A stretch of 64,000 nucleotides of DNA from Ophiodon elongatus (taxonomy: Eukaryota > Chordata > Actinopteri > Perciformes > Hexagrammidae). The DNA lies in NCBI GenBank assembly GCA_016806645.1, contig JACSYO010000475.1:2658001-2722000 (forward strand). The letters are read 5' to 3'. Both the position numbers and the translations under genes were made by a program. This document shows positions 1-12,100 of the stretch, in pieces; position 1 is the stretch's first letter, and the number at the start of each line of letters is the position of its first letter. The notes under the pieces are model-generated. The model was not told the DNA's origin and did no database searches. It worked only from the letters and a program-made list of their open reading frames with translations.

Positions 1-2332
1 ATCAAATAAGTTTATTGTATTACTTACGTCAGACAAACTCATCTGTAATAATCTCATCTATTTCCATTCTGTTGAAAAATAGCTGTTGTGCTGCTGCTAA
101 CTCTCCAGCATATTAAGAGGGGAGCTAAGAGCAACTAGCATCTCTGTAGTGAGGAAATATTCCTTCCAGCAACTTCAAGGTTGGGTGGTCAGTCATTAAT
201 TTGCATTACAGGGCCTTATATGTTAGGCATTAATTATTAATTAATTATTTTTCCCTCAAGAGTGATTAGGGTGCAGCATGATCTAGTTGTTTTTGCTGTT
301 TGGTCTAGTTGTGTATTTGGTTATTAAAGACATGTTTTGGTTGAATTTATCATATCTTCTGCTTGATAGCAGAGAAATTCAGCGTTTTCAAAAATAAAAA
401 TGCAATTTGATATCTTTTAAGTTTGTCCTTTTGAGAAACTCCTGTAGTTTACATGTTTACTGTTCAGGATTTGCTTTTTTATGTAAACTCTTGGGGCTCT
501 AGGCAACAGACCTTCCTCATCTGCAATATCCTTGCTACAAAATGAGAGTCTGACTATCCGACTCTTCTTTGTTGTGCACTTTGATCTTTTTTTTATGCCC
601 CCCCCCATATCATGATGGCTCGCCAATTTCACGTTTTGGGCAACACAACTATGTTTCTGTTTCCTGCAAGTCACTTTGATCATTAGTTTAAAAACTGTTT
701 CAATGTTACCAAACAATTTCAAAGCATGATGATAAAAGTGAAGTTCAATTTATTTAGTCTATTTTTATTCTGGACTTCTTTGTGGTTGACACACACCTCA
801 CATGCCATCTTGGAATCTAACTGGATCATTAATCATCAACCAATGTGGTTTTGGCAAGCTTTGCCATAATGAAGTGACACAAAGGTCTCTTCCTATAGAT
901 CCACTATGTTTATTTAGTGATTATGAAAGCTCAAGTCAAAGAGACTAAATGTCTCCCAAATGATCCCCAAAACAAATCCAGATTCAGTTGACTTCAGGAT
1001 TTCACGACACGATTGGCTAATCTTGGGGCTGAATCTGGCCTGACAAGGTGTATGTAGAGTAGACGTTCATACACCACCACCAACTGCACCCCACCAAGTA
1101 TGTCAATATAAGCTGATTGGATCATCCCTCTCATTTTGAACCCACTCCGTGTCACCCTGCCCATCTCTCCCAGCTGCTGCTCCAAGCCCAGGTGCTGCTG
1201 CACTGACTAACTCATGGATCACAATCAGCCCCCTCGTTCAACTCGGCAACATCCCTGTCAGTCTCTTCTGTCTCCCCAGGGCTCAGTCTGATCCCATTCC
1301 AGCCATCACACTGACTACAGCTGCCCCTGGCGCCACACTGGAATTGGATGGTCTGATGACTAGTGTGAATGGTCGATAACTGTCCCTGCTATGTGCACAA
1401 GACAATGAAACTTACATCCTTGGATATCATTCTGGAGTAGCAGCGTATTGTTGGTTTTGCAAATGCGTCAAAAGATTAGGAAAAAATGCTAACAAGATAG
1501 AAAAGCAGTTCATTTGGGAGTGTCTTTATCAAAATGCTCTAATGCCCTTCAAATAGGGAGGATGAGCTTTTGTGCAGCGGGCCTCGACACCAATGGGTTA
1601 ACTAATGATGGCATTAGTGTATGTGTGTCTGTGGGTGGGTGTGTGAATGAGTGTCCCTACGTGCGCATGTGCCTTTGTGCGTTAGTGTCTGTGTGCTATC
1701 ATTTGTGTGTATGTGCCTTTCACAGGTGATCAGTCAAGGCTATCCACTCAGTCCTTCTCTTGCAGCCCCCTCATTACAGCCCACTATCTCCTCTAAACAC
1801 CTGCAGCCCCACAGCCCACCTTCAGCTCTCAGGCCCACACGCTGCCTCTTTTTGTCCCAGTGCAGAAAGAGCCTGCCCATCACATCAATCTACTGCACTG
1901 TTTATATTTATGTACAGGAGAGAGGCTAAAAAAGGCCCCTCTTACTGTGGGCTTTATTGACTAAGCATTAAGCGGACATTATCAGGCGATAGCCTAGTTA
2001 TTTATGAGGCGGTGATAAAGGCTGCAGGACTGAGTTATGTGAGAACCAGGAGCAGGATGAAAGCTGCTCATACAGCAGCACTGATACCCGACACTTGCCT
2101 CTCTCTGTCTGGGTAGAGAGGCAGGCAAACGCGCCAAACGGAGCTGAAACATTCAAGGATTTATGGGCGGTAAATTTATGCTCTCCATAGGTCAAACGAG
2201 GGGCTGTTTATCTGGGTTTCATTGTCACTGTCCTCGTGGCGTGCGCCGCAGGTACTGAAATTTTCATATTTGCCTTAGGCATGTAGCCAAAGAAGGGGGG
2301 GGCGGGGGAGGTCTCTAGGTGAGGTATTCCAT

Positions 2333-2346
2333 TGACCTTCTGAACT
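2333..2346 (-). promoter_or_regulatory. Candidate DR2 retinoic acid response element
   Basis: The plus strand reads TGACCTTCTGAACT, which on the gene strand is AGTTCA, two bases, AGGTCA. That is a direct repeat of two good RAR/RXR half-sites spaced by 2. It lies about 6.8 kb 3' of the hoxc1a stop codon. The mouse Hoxb1 3' enhancer is known to work through a DR2. Function here is inferred from motif and position only. Confidence 0.4.
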
Positions 2347-3041
2347 TAGTTTTGAATTTTCAAAGCAACCCAGTGCCTGTGCTTTTTGAGATCTTGTCAT
2401 AAATTATGCATGACAGAATACACTCCTCCATAACTGTGCATTGTGTATTCCAGTGGTATGCAGTAACCTTGCACAAGAGGTCTGTGGCTGTCTTTGACCT
2501 GAAGTGGGAGGGTTGCAGGTATCGGTGTTTCCTGACTGACATTTTGTGCATACCACAACACAGCTCAACAAACATTTTAGTTTGACATGGATTTTTAGTT
2601 TGGAGCCTGAAGTAACTTTTCATCTTGTGTCACTTGTTTCCTAACTGCACACACAACTGAGGTACGCACCTTCTCGCTAACACTTTTGTAACTTACATGG
2701 ATCTCAAACAAACTGTCAACCAAATCTTTAACAAACATCCATACTCACCTCTGTATACTGTACATGGCACCATCTTACCCAGCCAAAACCATCTTTCTCC
2801 TCAATAAACCAGGTCAACAAACAAAAAGCAATTATGTTGGGCAGCTGCCGCCTGGGAGTGGGTAATTACAGCGTGGTGTGGACAGCTTCATTCTAAACAG
2901 GTACTAAAAGCATCATTAATCATCCTCCCTCTGACGCCTAGCCCTGGTCATGTGACACAGGCTGCTGATGAGCAGAGGAGGGGGATCCGCCTTAGGGGGT
3001 AGGAACAAGATCTGATTGGCTCCTTCCAGAAGTCCTTTTAG

Positions 3042-3112
3042 AGGTCAGCCAGTCAGCAGAGATGAACTGCCAATGACCTTGTATCACTTGACCCCTGAGG
3101 GCCCAAGGGTCA
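3042..3112. promoter_or_regulatory. Cluster of five nuclear-receptor half-sites
   Basis: Within 71 bp there are AGGTCA (3042-3047), TGAACT (3063-3068), TGACCT (3074-3079), TGACCC (3089-3094) and GGGTCA (3107-3112). No pair has the canonical DR2 or DR5 spacing. The density is higher than elsewhere in the flank. It could be a nuclear-receptor binding enhancer or chance. Confidence 0.25.
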
Positions 3113-4862
3113 CTCTCTCATATCAGTTGGAAGGCAGGCAGAGGAGAGCTAGGAGGGAAGACGAATGACACGGAGAAAGGGAAGAAGAGGAGAAGAATGG
3201 CGTGAGGGAAAAGGGAAGGCACACAGAAGGTTTGTGCGGAGGAGCACTGGGAGGGGTGATATGAAAAATAAAACAGGACGCATGAGGTTTGATTGAGCAC
3301 CTGATCTTCCTCTTTTGCATAAAATGGCTGGCGAAAAAAAGTGTTTTTATAGCAGCAAGGCAAGTCTTCAAGGCCCCTACACCCGACCCCCCACCCGACC
3401 CCCCCCTCCTTTCACTCTCTATTCCTTCCGCTCTCTTATTTTCTTCCTGTCCATTGCCAAGCTGTCCTCAGGTTGGCTAAAAAATGTGGTTATATCATGT
3501 GAATCTACTTATTGAGGACCAAAAACATCTGTATCTGTTTGTTTTTCTAATGTTGATTGGTCATTAATGGAAACAGCAAACTGGCCAGAGATTGCAAAAT
3601 GTGAACACAGCCTTCCGAATCAATTTATTGGGACACAATTTCACTGAACTATTTGCCTATTGCGCCCCTGCACATACTGTGTATTTTAGGCTGCGAAGCC
3701 GGCATGAGAATCAATCCTTTCTCTGATGAAATATCGGCAAGATGGCGCCTGACAGAGACTTGATTGAGAAAAGTTCATGAACTGCTCCCTCACTGAGCAC
3801 AGACTGACACGGATGGCTGATTGACAGATGAAACACAAAGACACATCTGAAAGACGGAGCGCCAGCGTCCTCAAACCGGTACCCATCCCCTTCCCCTCTG
3901 TCCCCCCTCCACCTCACCCCTGCAGCCCCACCCCTTCAACTCGGCTCCCCTTCTCCTCTCTCTCCATATGTCTGTGAATCTGTCACTATGGCAACCTCAC
4001 CCCAGTGGCGAAGGAGGAGGGGGTTGCCTTCGTTCAGACAAATAAGCATCGCAGGGCTCATTTATGATGGTTTGTTTAGGAATTATAATACACTGATGAG
4101 AGGTCAAAATGTGTGTACTTGCACACATGTTGACATAAGAGTGTGTGTGTTTGAGCCTCTCCAGAAGACTGTGTGCAGCATGTCGCATATGTAGCATAAT
4201 ATGTGGTAAATCTGCACTGTAAACATTTTGGAAGAAGAAAAACAAAACACATATATGTATTTAAGTCTTTTCACATGTTACACTTAGGTTTCATGAAATA
4301 TAAATGAAATAATGAAAAACTTGTCAAACAGAAGATGATATTTTCAGTAAAAAAAAAGTAATACTGCAATTTTCCTCTGGACCACAAGACTGGTGCCATT
4401 AAATCCGTGGATTATATTAATGGCATCATTAGCATTGCTGGTCCTAGGTTATAGCTGATGTCTCAGATGCAGTATCAGCAAACTCTGTAAAGGCTCATTC
4501 TATTGTTTTCCCTTCACTTTATGCTTGTCTGCAACTTTTGAAAGGGCAATCCAAACTAGCGAGTAAACAGAGCTGCATGGAAGAGGTCAGAGGCTCCACA
4601 CAATCAGATATGTAGCAGGGCCACCTTGGTTGATTTCACTGATGCTGCATGATGCCACAGGAAGATACTGTATATGCACTGTACATAATGGTATCCCACA
4701 CTGCTCCAACACACAGCACCAGATGTCTCAGGGAACAGGGCATTTTCCTATGCAACAGACTTGCAACCTTGACACAGTTTCACCTCTGCGTGCACCCCTT
4801 CTCACTCTTTTCTCCCTCACCTCCCATCCTCATGATACCTTACATTGACTCAAAGCCCCCAC

Positions 4863-4920
4863 CACGCACACACAAACACACACACACACACACACGCACA
4901 CACACACACACACACACACG
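4863..4920. repeat. (CA)n microsatellite
   Basis: Nearly pure CA dinucleotide tract with a few A and G interruptions. The short ORFs reading Thr-His repeats or Cys-Val repeats across it are artefacts of the repeat. Confidence 0.95.
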
Positions 4921-5266
4921 CGGGCGCACACTCTTTCAAGAGCAAATCTCCCTTTGCAGCCAGAAGTGCTGAGTGCTGCTGTTTGCTTTGTACACAGAAA
5001 TTCGCTGAGGCTGTAAGCTGTCCCCAAACATCTGCTCCCTGGAGTGGAGCAGGAGAGAAGCGGCAAGGGCTGGATTGGTGCGCATGTTGTTCTGTGTAGC
5101 TCTGTCAGAATATGTTATGAATGGATTTGTATGTGTGTGCATGCTCGTGTGAGTAAACAATTATTCAAATAGGTGCTTTGTATCTTTTTGAGCGCTTTAT
5201 TAGTAGCACCTTGGAAACAAATCACATATTTGTGTAATTGTACACAGGGCATCCAAATATGCATAG

Positions 5267-5300
5267 GCACACACACACTCACACACACACACACACACAA
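5267..5300. repeat. (CA)n microsatellite
   Basis: Short interrupted CA tract, about 350 bp from the longer one at 4.9 kb. Confidence 0.9.
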
Positions 5301-7641
5301 ACAGGTGCACTTCATTTCAACTTTCTTGATGCACAAATTCTTTGGTAGTCAAATATGTCAATGAGCCCGATCAAAAAGATTGATTGTGCATGAAAGTCTT
5401 TGCAAATAAAGGGAAACAGTAAAATCAGACGATCAGAAAAACTAAAAGTGAGGAGAGCATTCAAATGATCTGTAATTACAACAACAACTGAGCTATTTAT
5501 AAGTGCTTCACTTAGAGTTAGAAAGAGCTTAACTTGAACAATTGATTTCATTCCCCTGAGCACCGGTGAGGATATTACATGCATAATATGCATTAAGTTA
5601 ATTTTAGGTCAACTCAGCATTAATTAAAATGAGCGCAGAAGGAACCCACTTACATGCGTTAATTTAAAACTTAATGTAAGATATGCTGTAAGCTGCATAT
5701 GTTCTCTCATTGCTCATGCCACGCAGCGCTCCTCGGGAGAATTTTAACAGCTGCGCACATCAGCTAACTTCTGAGAGAAGACAATGCAGAAGACGGTCAA
5801 TAGCCTTATTCGTGATTAATTAATACATGTTTTAGTTTAATATCTCAATTGGAGTGTTTTATCTCAAAAAATGTAACGGGTAACTTAACTTTCACGAATC
5901 ATGTTTGAGCTATTGTACTTTATTATAAATATGTTTCTTATTGATTCAAATGAATGAGTTGAAGAAAGTAGATTTTGGAATGAATTTCATTACAATAAAT
6001 TATTGCTGTACAGGAGCGGAAAAGAAAAATAAAGGTGAAGAAAATTCCAGAGTTGTTCAATGTCACCACTGTTGCAACCTGCGGCAGTAATACATTTTCA
6101 GCTGAGTTATTTTGGTTTTATTTCCCTTCCATTTACCATGTGTTTGCTCGTGTATAAGCACAGCACAGCTGTCAGTCTCATGAACCAACCGTACATCTTC
6201 AGGAAGGAATTACAGAAGAGCACAAATTCATCAGAGTAGAGTCACACTCAAATGCTTTCGAACTAAATGTCAGGTCTGAACAAACAATGCAGTTTGCCTT
6301 TCATCAATTGAGAGGCAAATGTTGAAGCTGCCACAGAATGAAATTAAAGTGATAGTTCACCCAAAATAAATCAACTCTTCTTTTCACCTTCACTTCATAC
6401 CTATAACTCACATTAAGTTTTTTTTTTTTCCTCCACACATTTTCTCTACTATTTTAAATTGTTGTGCATTTCTAAGTGAATCTATTATACAGTAGAAACT
6501 CTGATGAAGTAAGTTTGGATTTTTAAAAAAGTCACACCGCACACCTGCTGCAAGCATCCTCTATGCACATCACAACCTGTAACTTAATGCCCTGAGGCAA
6601 CGGAACGTATTCGCACAAGATGACGAAAGAATTTCTGATAAGGTCAACTTAACACACTTCTTAGTAACATGGACATGAGGGACCATTTTTATATTTACAA
6701 GCTTTATCATCACATTGTTTCATCGTCTTTGTCCTCATCAACCTCCTCATAACCTTCACAAGTGCACACTCATTTGCATTAAAAGAAGACAGACGCATTT
6801 GATTGTTTTTTTTAAGCTTTCCACTTTGTGCTATTTTGTTTAGAGAAAGCCAACCTTAATGGCGTGTATTTTGTTTAAATGCAAATGTAAAATAAATTGA
6901 GCTCAACACATTTTTAGTCTGGCTTGCATGTAAAATAATTTGTATCAATTACAAATAAAACTTTCAAATGTTTGCATTGTCAAAAGCTCCACAGCAGACC
7001 TTTAAGTTTGAACTTCTATTCCTTTCCAGCTTTCAGTTAAAATGAATGAGATGAACATTATGAAGGATATTGTTTGGAGGGGATTAATGTCTAAATTCTT
7101 CTAAAATTATTCAAGGCGATATGCATGAAATATATAAGCAGCAAGGGTGTTATGAATAGTTGTTCTAAATTTTGTTTATACAGGCTCTGACATGGAATCC
7201 TATTAAGTGTTCAGTATGCTCAAGTAACTTTAATTTTTCAACTTTGCAATTAAAAATAGATCTGTGGTTTATATCCAAAAACCTATTGGGTGAAAAGACT
7301 CTTTTATCCAGTTTATAAAGTGAGCCAGGAGCATATTTTTGGGGCTTATTAAAATAAGAGATAGGGCAAAAATTAGGTTAGCTCTAGGTGTAGAAAAAAT
7401 GCATTATGTGGCTTGGTATGGAATTATAATATGAACAATTATCATATGGTCTAGTCGCCCCTCTATTCAGCTGGATGAAATATTGTTGTGTGGACATAGA
7501 GACCCACTGCAGAACAAAAGCCTTCCGAGTTGTTGAAAAAAAGAGAAAACGAAAGAAAGAACTCGAGAAAGAAAGCGAGAGGGAGAGCTCAGACTTAGAG
7601 GTCATCCAAATTAATGGTGCATCTTTCTCTCTCTGAGCCGC

Positions 7642-7695
7642 TGACCGGGTCATCGTTGTCCCGAGGCAAGAAAAAGGTCAAGAGGTGAAAGGTGA
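7642..7695 (+). promoter_or_regulatory. Candidate retinoic acid response element cluster (DR2 + DR1)
   Basis: TGACCGGGTCA at 7642-7652 is followed by AGGTCA (7675-7680), two bases, AGGTGA (7683-7688), one base, AGGTGA (7690-7695). The first two of the latter form a DR2 and the last two a DR1, so about five half-sites fall in 54 bp. The cluster is 1.5 kb 3' of the hoxc1a stop codon. A DR2 3' of the gene is the arrangement known for Hoxb1. The motif is seen; the function is inferred. Confidence 0.45.
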
Positions 7696-9153
7696 ACGCC
7701 GGTGTAACTGCATATATTAACTTGAAGGCGCAACTGTCTAATAATTATATTATTATTTTACTTTCACAAATTCCAAAGAGGACACCTGTTAAATGTTTAA
7801 AACGGACCCAATTCATTCATTTTGATTATCGCTTTATATTTCTAAGCGACACCCAGCTGCTTTAGGTTTAATTCCTTTGTTGTTGTCATTAACATCCGCT
7901 TTGGATCTACTTACCTTCGCATCAAATGCAAACACCGCTAATTGGAAGCTAAAAAAAAATATATTCCCTTACATGGAATTAGTGTGGCTGATGGCCTCAT
8001 ATCTTGATATTAGAATAGACATTAACATGACAGAAACCCATTGCGATACCGGGAACATAACAGTGTTTGTGGGCCGAGTTTACAATCATTTACTTTATAT
8101 GAGATGAGATGTGAATCTAGAAGGAATATTTAGCAGCTGGAGCTGCTGGGGCCACACAATTTATTGGTTGATCTGCAAAACAGCACAGACAGCGTTTTAT
8201 TGTCTGCTCTCCCGCATGAGTGTTCAAGCTAAATTATCATTTTCTGATGCATGTATATGGCGGTAATAAAAGACGCAACAACTCCCGACCGCGATTTTTC
8301 TACATTCCATTAACATGCAGTTACAGATGCATGCAAATGCTCCCAGATTGTGCCTCAAATAGATGGATCATCACGGATCAATACGCTTAATAAGAGTGAT
8401 CAATAAATCTATCAGTCAATTATGGCATTTTAATCTTTCCGTGAAGGGAAACCTTAAAACCGGACAAATACACACCATTAAAGCAGCATTAAATATCTGC
8501 TAAATTAGCCTGATAATTATCTGCTACCATGTTTAATATGTTATTTGTCTACAACAGGTGCATATGACTGTTTCCTCAAATATTCACAAACAAACAGCGT
8601 TTTAAAGAAATAAAAAAATAAATCTAAACATGCTGCAACTTAAATTGGTTGAGAAAGCAGTAGTATAATTAGTAAAAACAATCATACTAAAAATGTATTC
8701 CCAATAGAATAAATATGATCAAATGTACATTGAATAAATAAATAAATATTTTTTTATTTTCAACAAATCTAGGAGGCACGTGTCCCGTTGAATAACTATT
8801 CAAGTAAAGTCAGCTCCTGGATGAATTGTACAGAATAAATAAACAAATAGTCTGCCACAGTTTCTACGGACAATTAATATAATTTTGTTTCCTTGTTTCC
8901 ATTGTCTAGGAGCGCGGCGCAATGACTTGAATTTTAATATTCAAATCAGGACCAGTCTGAAGCCGAGGGAGGATGACAAATTGTTTTTATCCGTTCTTGC
9001 ATGAAGAAACTTGCCATTGCGCTTCTTACGACAAGCATCCTTCGTGGTACGCAAATAAAGGTGAAGCCTGATTGAAACCGATGCAAAAGGGAATCAAAAC
9101 ATCTGCAGGCATGGCGCGCTTGCACGTGTAACGCGTGACGCAGCTCCTGCGGT

Positions 9154-12100
9154 TCAGGAGTTCAGGGGCAGGTGTTTGGACGAGGACGGTCCAGGAGAGG
9201 GGCAGGTGTCCAGCGTGTCGGCGTGTGAGTGCGGTGCCGCTGGCCCCGGGTCGGCGAGCAGCCCGTCTCTCTGTAATTTCTTCTGCTTCATGCGTCTGTT
9301 CTGGAACCAAACTTTCACCTGCGTCTCGCTGAGCTGCAGGGCGCTAGCGACCTCCGCCCGCCTGGCCCGCGTCAGGTACTTGTTGAAGTGGAACTCCTTC
9401 TCCAGCTCGGTCAGCTGCTTGGTGCTAAAGCTGATCCTCGAGGCACCGTGTACCGTGGGATGGCCACCCGTGCAGATGCTGCCGTTTCCAGCCTCGACAG
9501 CGCCGAGGCCCGAACCAACAACATTGAACCCACAGGTCACGTGCATCCTGGCTGGGAACAGAGGACATGAAAACAGTCGTCATGCAATATCAATGAGGTT
9601 ACCCACAAAAACCCTTCTGAACAAAAGTGCCCACGCCCTTTGTCCAGGAAATCAGATTAGATATTATTCCAGAGTTGAAACAGGAACAAATCTTGTATAA
9701 TAAACTTTAGTCAAGGTCACATAGACTGTATGTAGTGACTTTTTTTTTTAATAAATCCTCAGAAAATACATCAATTACAGCTGTATCTAGACTGGCCTGG
9801 TAATTTGTGTGATAATCAGGAATATAGTTTTATATATTTTTTAAATCACAGCTTTTTTGGGATACTGAAGAAATGAGCTCAACAAATATCGAAACTCTCA
9901 AAGATATTATCTGCAAGAAACTGATTTGTAGGAATTGGCCCTGTGCCAAATAGTTGATTTAAAGTCTTCACCCCGGAGCTATTTTTCTGTGTGTATAACA
10001 GACATATTTCACCAAGGTATCAACTTTAGCAGTAGCCACATTGTAACATATTTGCAACTGTCAAACATGTGGATGGGAAATGATGTGTTAGCTACTTGAA
10101 CATAATAACAGAAACACCTGAGCAGTACAATGCAATCTCGTGCAATGACGTCACAAACTATAGCCTGAAAAATGATTTTGACACCTCTGAGTCTGAAAGA
10201 TTTGAATGTTTCGCATTCATTTTGTAAAGTTCTTGCCTTTAAAGTGTGTCCAAGACGAGTTCCCCAAATAGTAGAGCAAAATTTGTCGATGTATATTGCA
10301 GATATATGGAAAAGTTGTCAAAGAAATGTTTGGTGATTCAAAACAACTTTGTATCGTTTACAGTCCATTAACTGTATTCATCAGAATCATTAATAATTTG
10401 CCTTTAGGCCTTTCTGTGTCAATGACAGTTTAACAGTTTACAAATCCTTTCAAACACTGCATTAATGACAAATGCCTCCATTTTTTCCTCTGAGGTTTCT
10501 GGGTCACACATTAAAGTATCATCTATGCTACTTATGTGGAATGAATGACAGGAACCGCAGCTATATCTTGATTTTTCATTGCTGACATTGTGGGTGAGTC
10601 GTCAGTGTGTCTTTGCCTCTGAGAAAATGTGCTGCTGCTGCATAATGGAGTCAGTGTGCCAGGTGTAGAGCAATGTCTCCCACCACAATTCATAGAGAGG
10701 AAGGTTAACAGGCCTCTAGCCACTTGGAAAAGCATAGCAGATGGAAAGGTCAGTTATAGGATAAATGTCGACATCTGTGTTTTAAGAAAATGAATGTCAA
10801 GGTAACCGAGCATGAGAATTAGAGGGCAGTGAATATGAAGAACCAATACAGAGGAAGTGTACGTAATTAAGAACTTCAGCTTTCAGGAGTGCAAATCACA
10901 TGCACATTCTGATTAATGGCACCAAAGATAATAGAATTGATGCCGGCCAGAAGGCATAAAAGACTCAAACTAAATATTTGAGAAATGACTTGCATGCTTA
11001 AAAATAGCCAGGCAGCAAAGGGAATGGAAGGGCCTTCCAAGCCAAGGAGAGAGAAGAAGAAAAGGGATAGATCGATACACATTGCCTCAGTCATCTGGGC
11101 ATCTAGCCCACAGTAATTCAGGTGCTGTCAAAGCATAATTGAAGAATGACGCACTGGGAGTATATACACTGAGCCAAGAGATCAGGTTACTGCAGGTCTG
11201 TGGAGGCCTTTCAAATGTGGAAGGATATACACAAGACTTTGTTTTGTGCCAAAGCCAATACAACCTCCAGAGGAAAGCATACTTTCACTAATGACTCTTT
11301 TACAAGTTACACTATAGCGCTAATGAGTTACTCCTACAGATGATCCCCTTCCGAGAGATGCAGAAGGAGGTCACAAAAATGCAAACAGTACTGCGAGGAG
11401 ATGTGTGTGCGTGGGTGGGTGAGAGCAAATTACTTTCTCAAGTGCACGGATTTGGTTCATATGAGTGGCTAATGTGTTTTATGAATAAAACGACTCGTTG
11501 ACCAGTGAAATGGGTTTTTGTCACCTTTTGCTTACCAAAGGTGGCACCATCACTGAAATGTTTCCCCACTCATCCAGATTCCCGAAGAAGGTAATCAAAA
11601 GCTAGAAATTGCAGTTTTGTATTTGTTGCATGTCATGCAACATTGCAATATGTATGACAAATAAAAAGTTGTTCATGTCACCTTTTCTTCTCATAGAGTG
11701 GCATCATGAGAACAATGTTTACATTGTCCACTAATATGAATTTCTTGTTTTTTTTGTCAGTTTATCCTTTCAGCGTCACACAAGATTGAACTTTTCCAAG
11801 TAAAATCAATGTAGTATTGTCATCCTTTGCCTCTGTAATCGAGCCTTAATCCAAAATGATGGTTCACAAGCTGTATGAATACACATCATGAATGAACATG
11901 GTCAATGTACTCCAAAGCTAAAAATGTTAGCTTAGTGCAGTCAAATCAAAAGTTGTTGATGTTACATTTTGTGCACACGGACCCCCTTGTGCAGAATCAT
12001 CAGAAATAATGTGTCCACATAATTTTACATATGAATGTGAATGTTGCTGCAGCTTTGGGTTTGTTGCAGCCCTTGCAGAGGAGCTCAGGCCTTTTCACCT

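Larger units (their letters stand above)
1..9153. other. Non-coding region 3' of hoxc1a
   Basis: No open reading frame here resembles a known protein. The short ORFs are low-complexity or shadow frames. What can be seen: two CA repeats (about 4.86-4.92 and 5.27-5.30 kb), a short dispersed-repeat-like piece around 6345-6420 containing GTGATAGTTCACCCAAAA, AT-rich DNA from about 7.7 to 8.8 kb, and three clusters of nuclear-receptor half-sites (listed separately). In other vertebrate Hox clusters the flank 3' of the group-1 gene holds retinoic acid response elements, so the position suits a regulatory role. That role is inferred. The hoxc1a 3' UTR should lie just below 9154, but I cannot place its end. 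Confidence 0.6.

Noticed and set aside
1149..1379. 76-codon Pro/Ala/Leu-rich plus-strand ORF
   Set aside because: No match to a known family, no splice or promoter support, compatible with chance.
9176..9700. 174-codon plus-strand ORF
   Set aside because: It is the antisense shadow of hoxc1a exon 2; GC-rich homeobox DNA keeps the opposite frame open. No known protein features.
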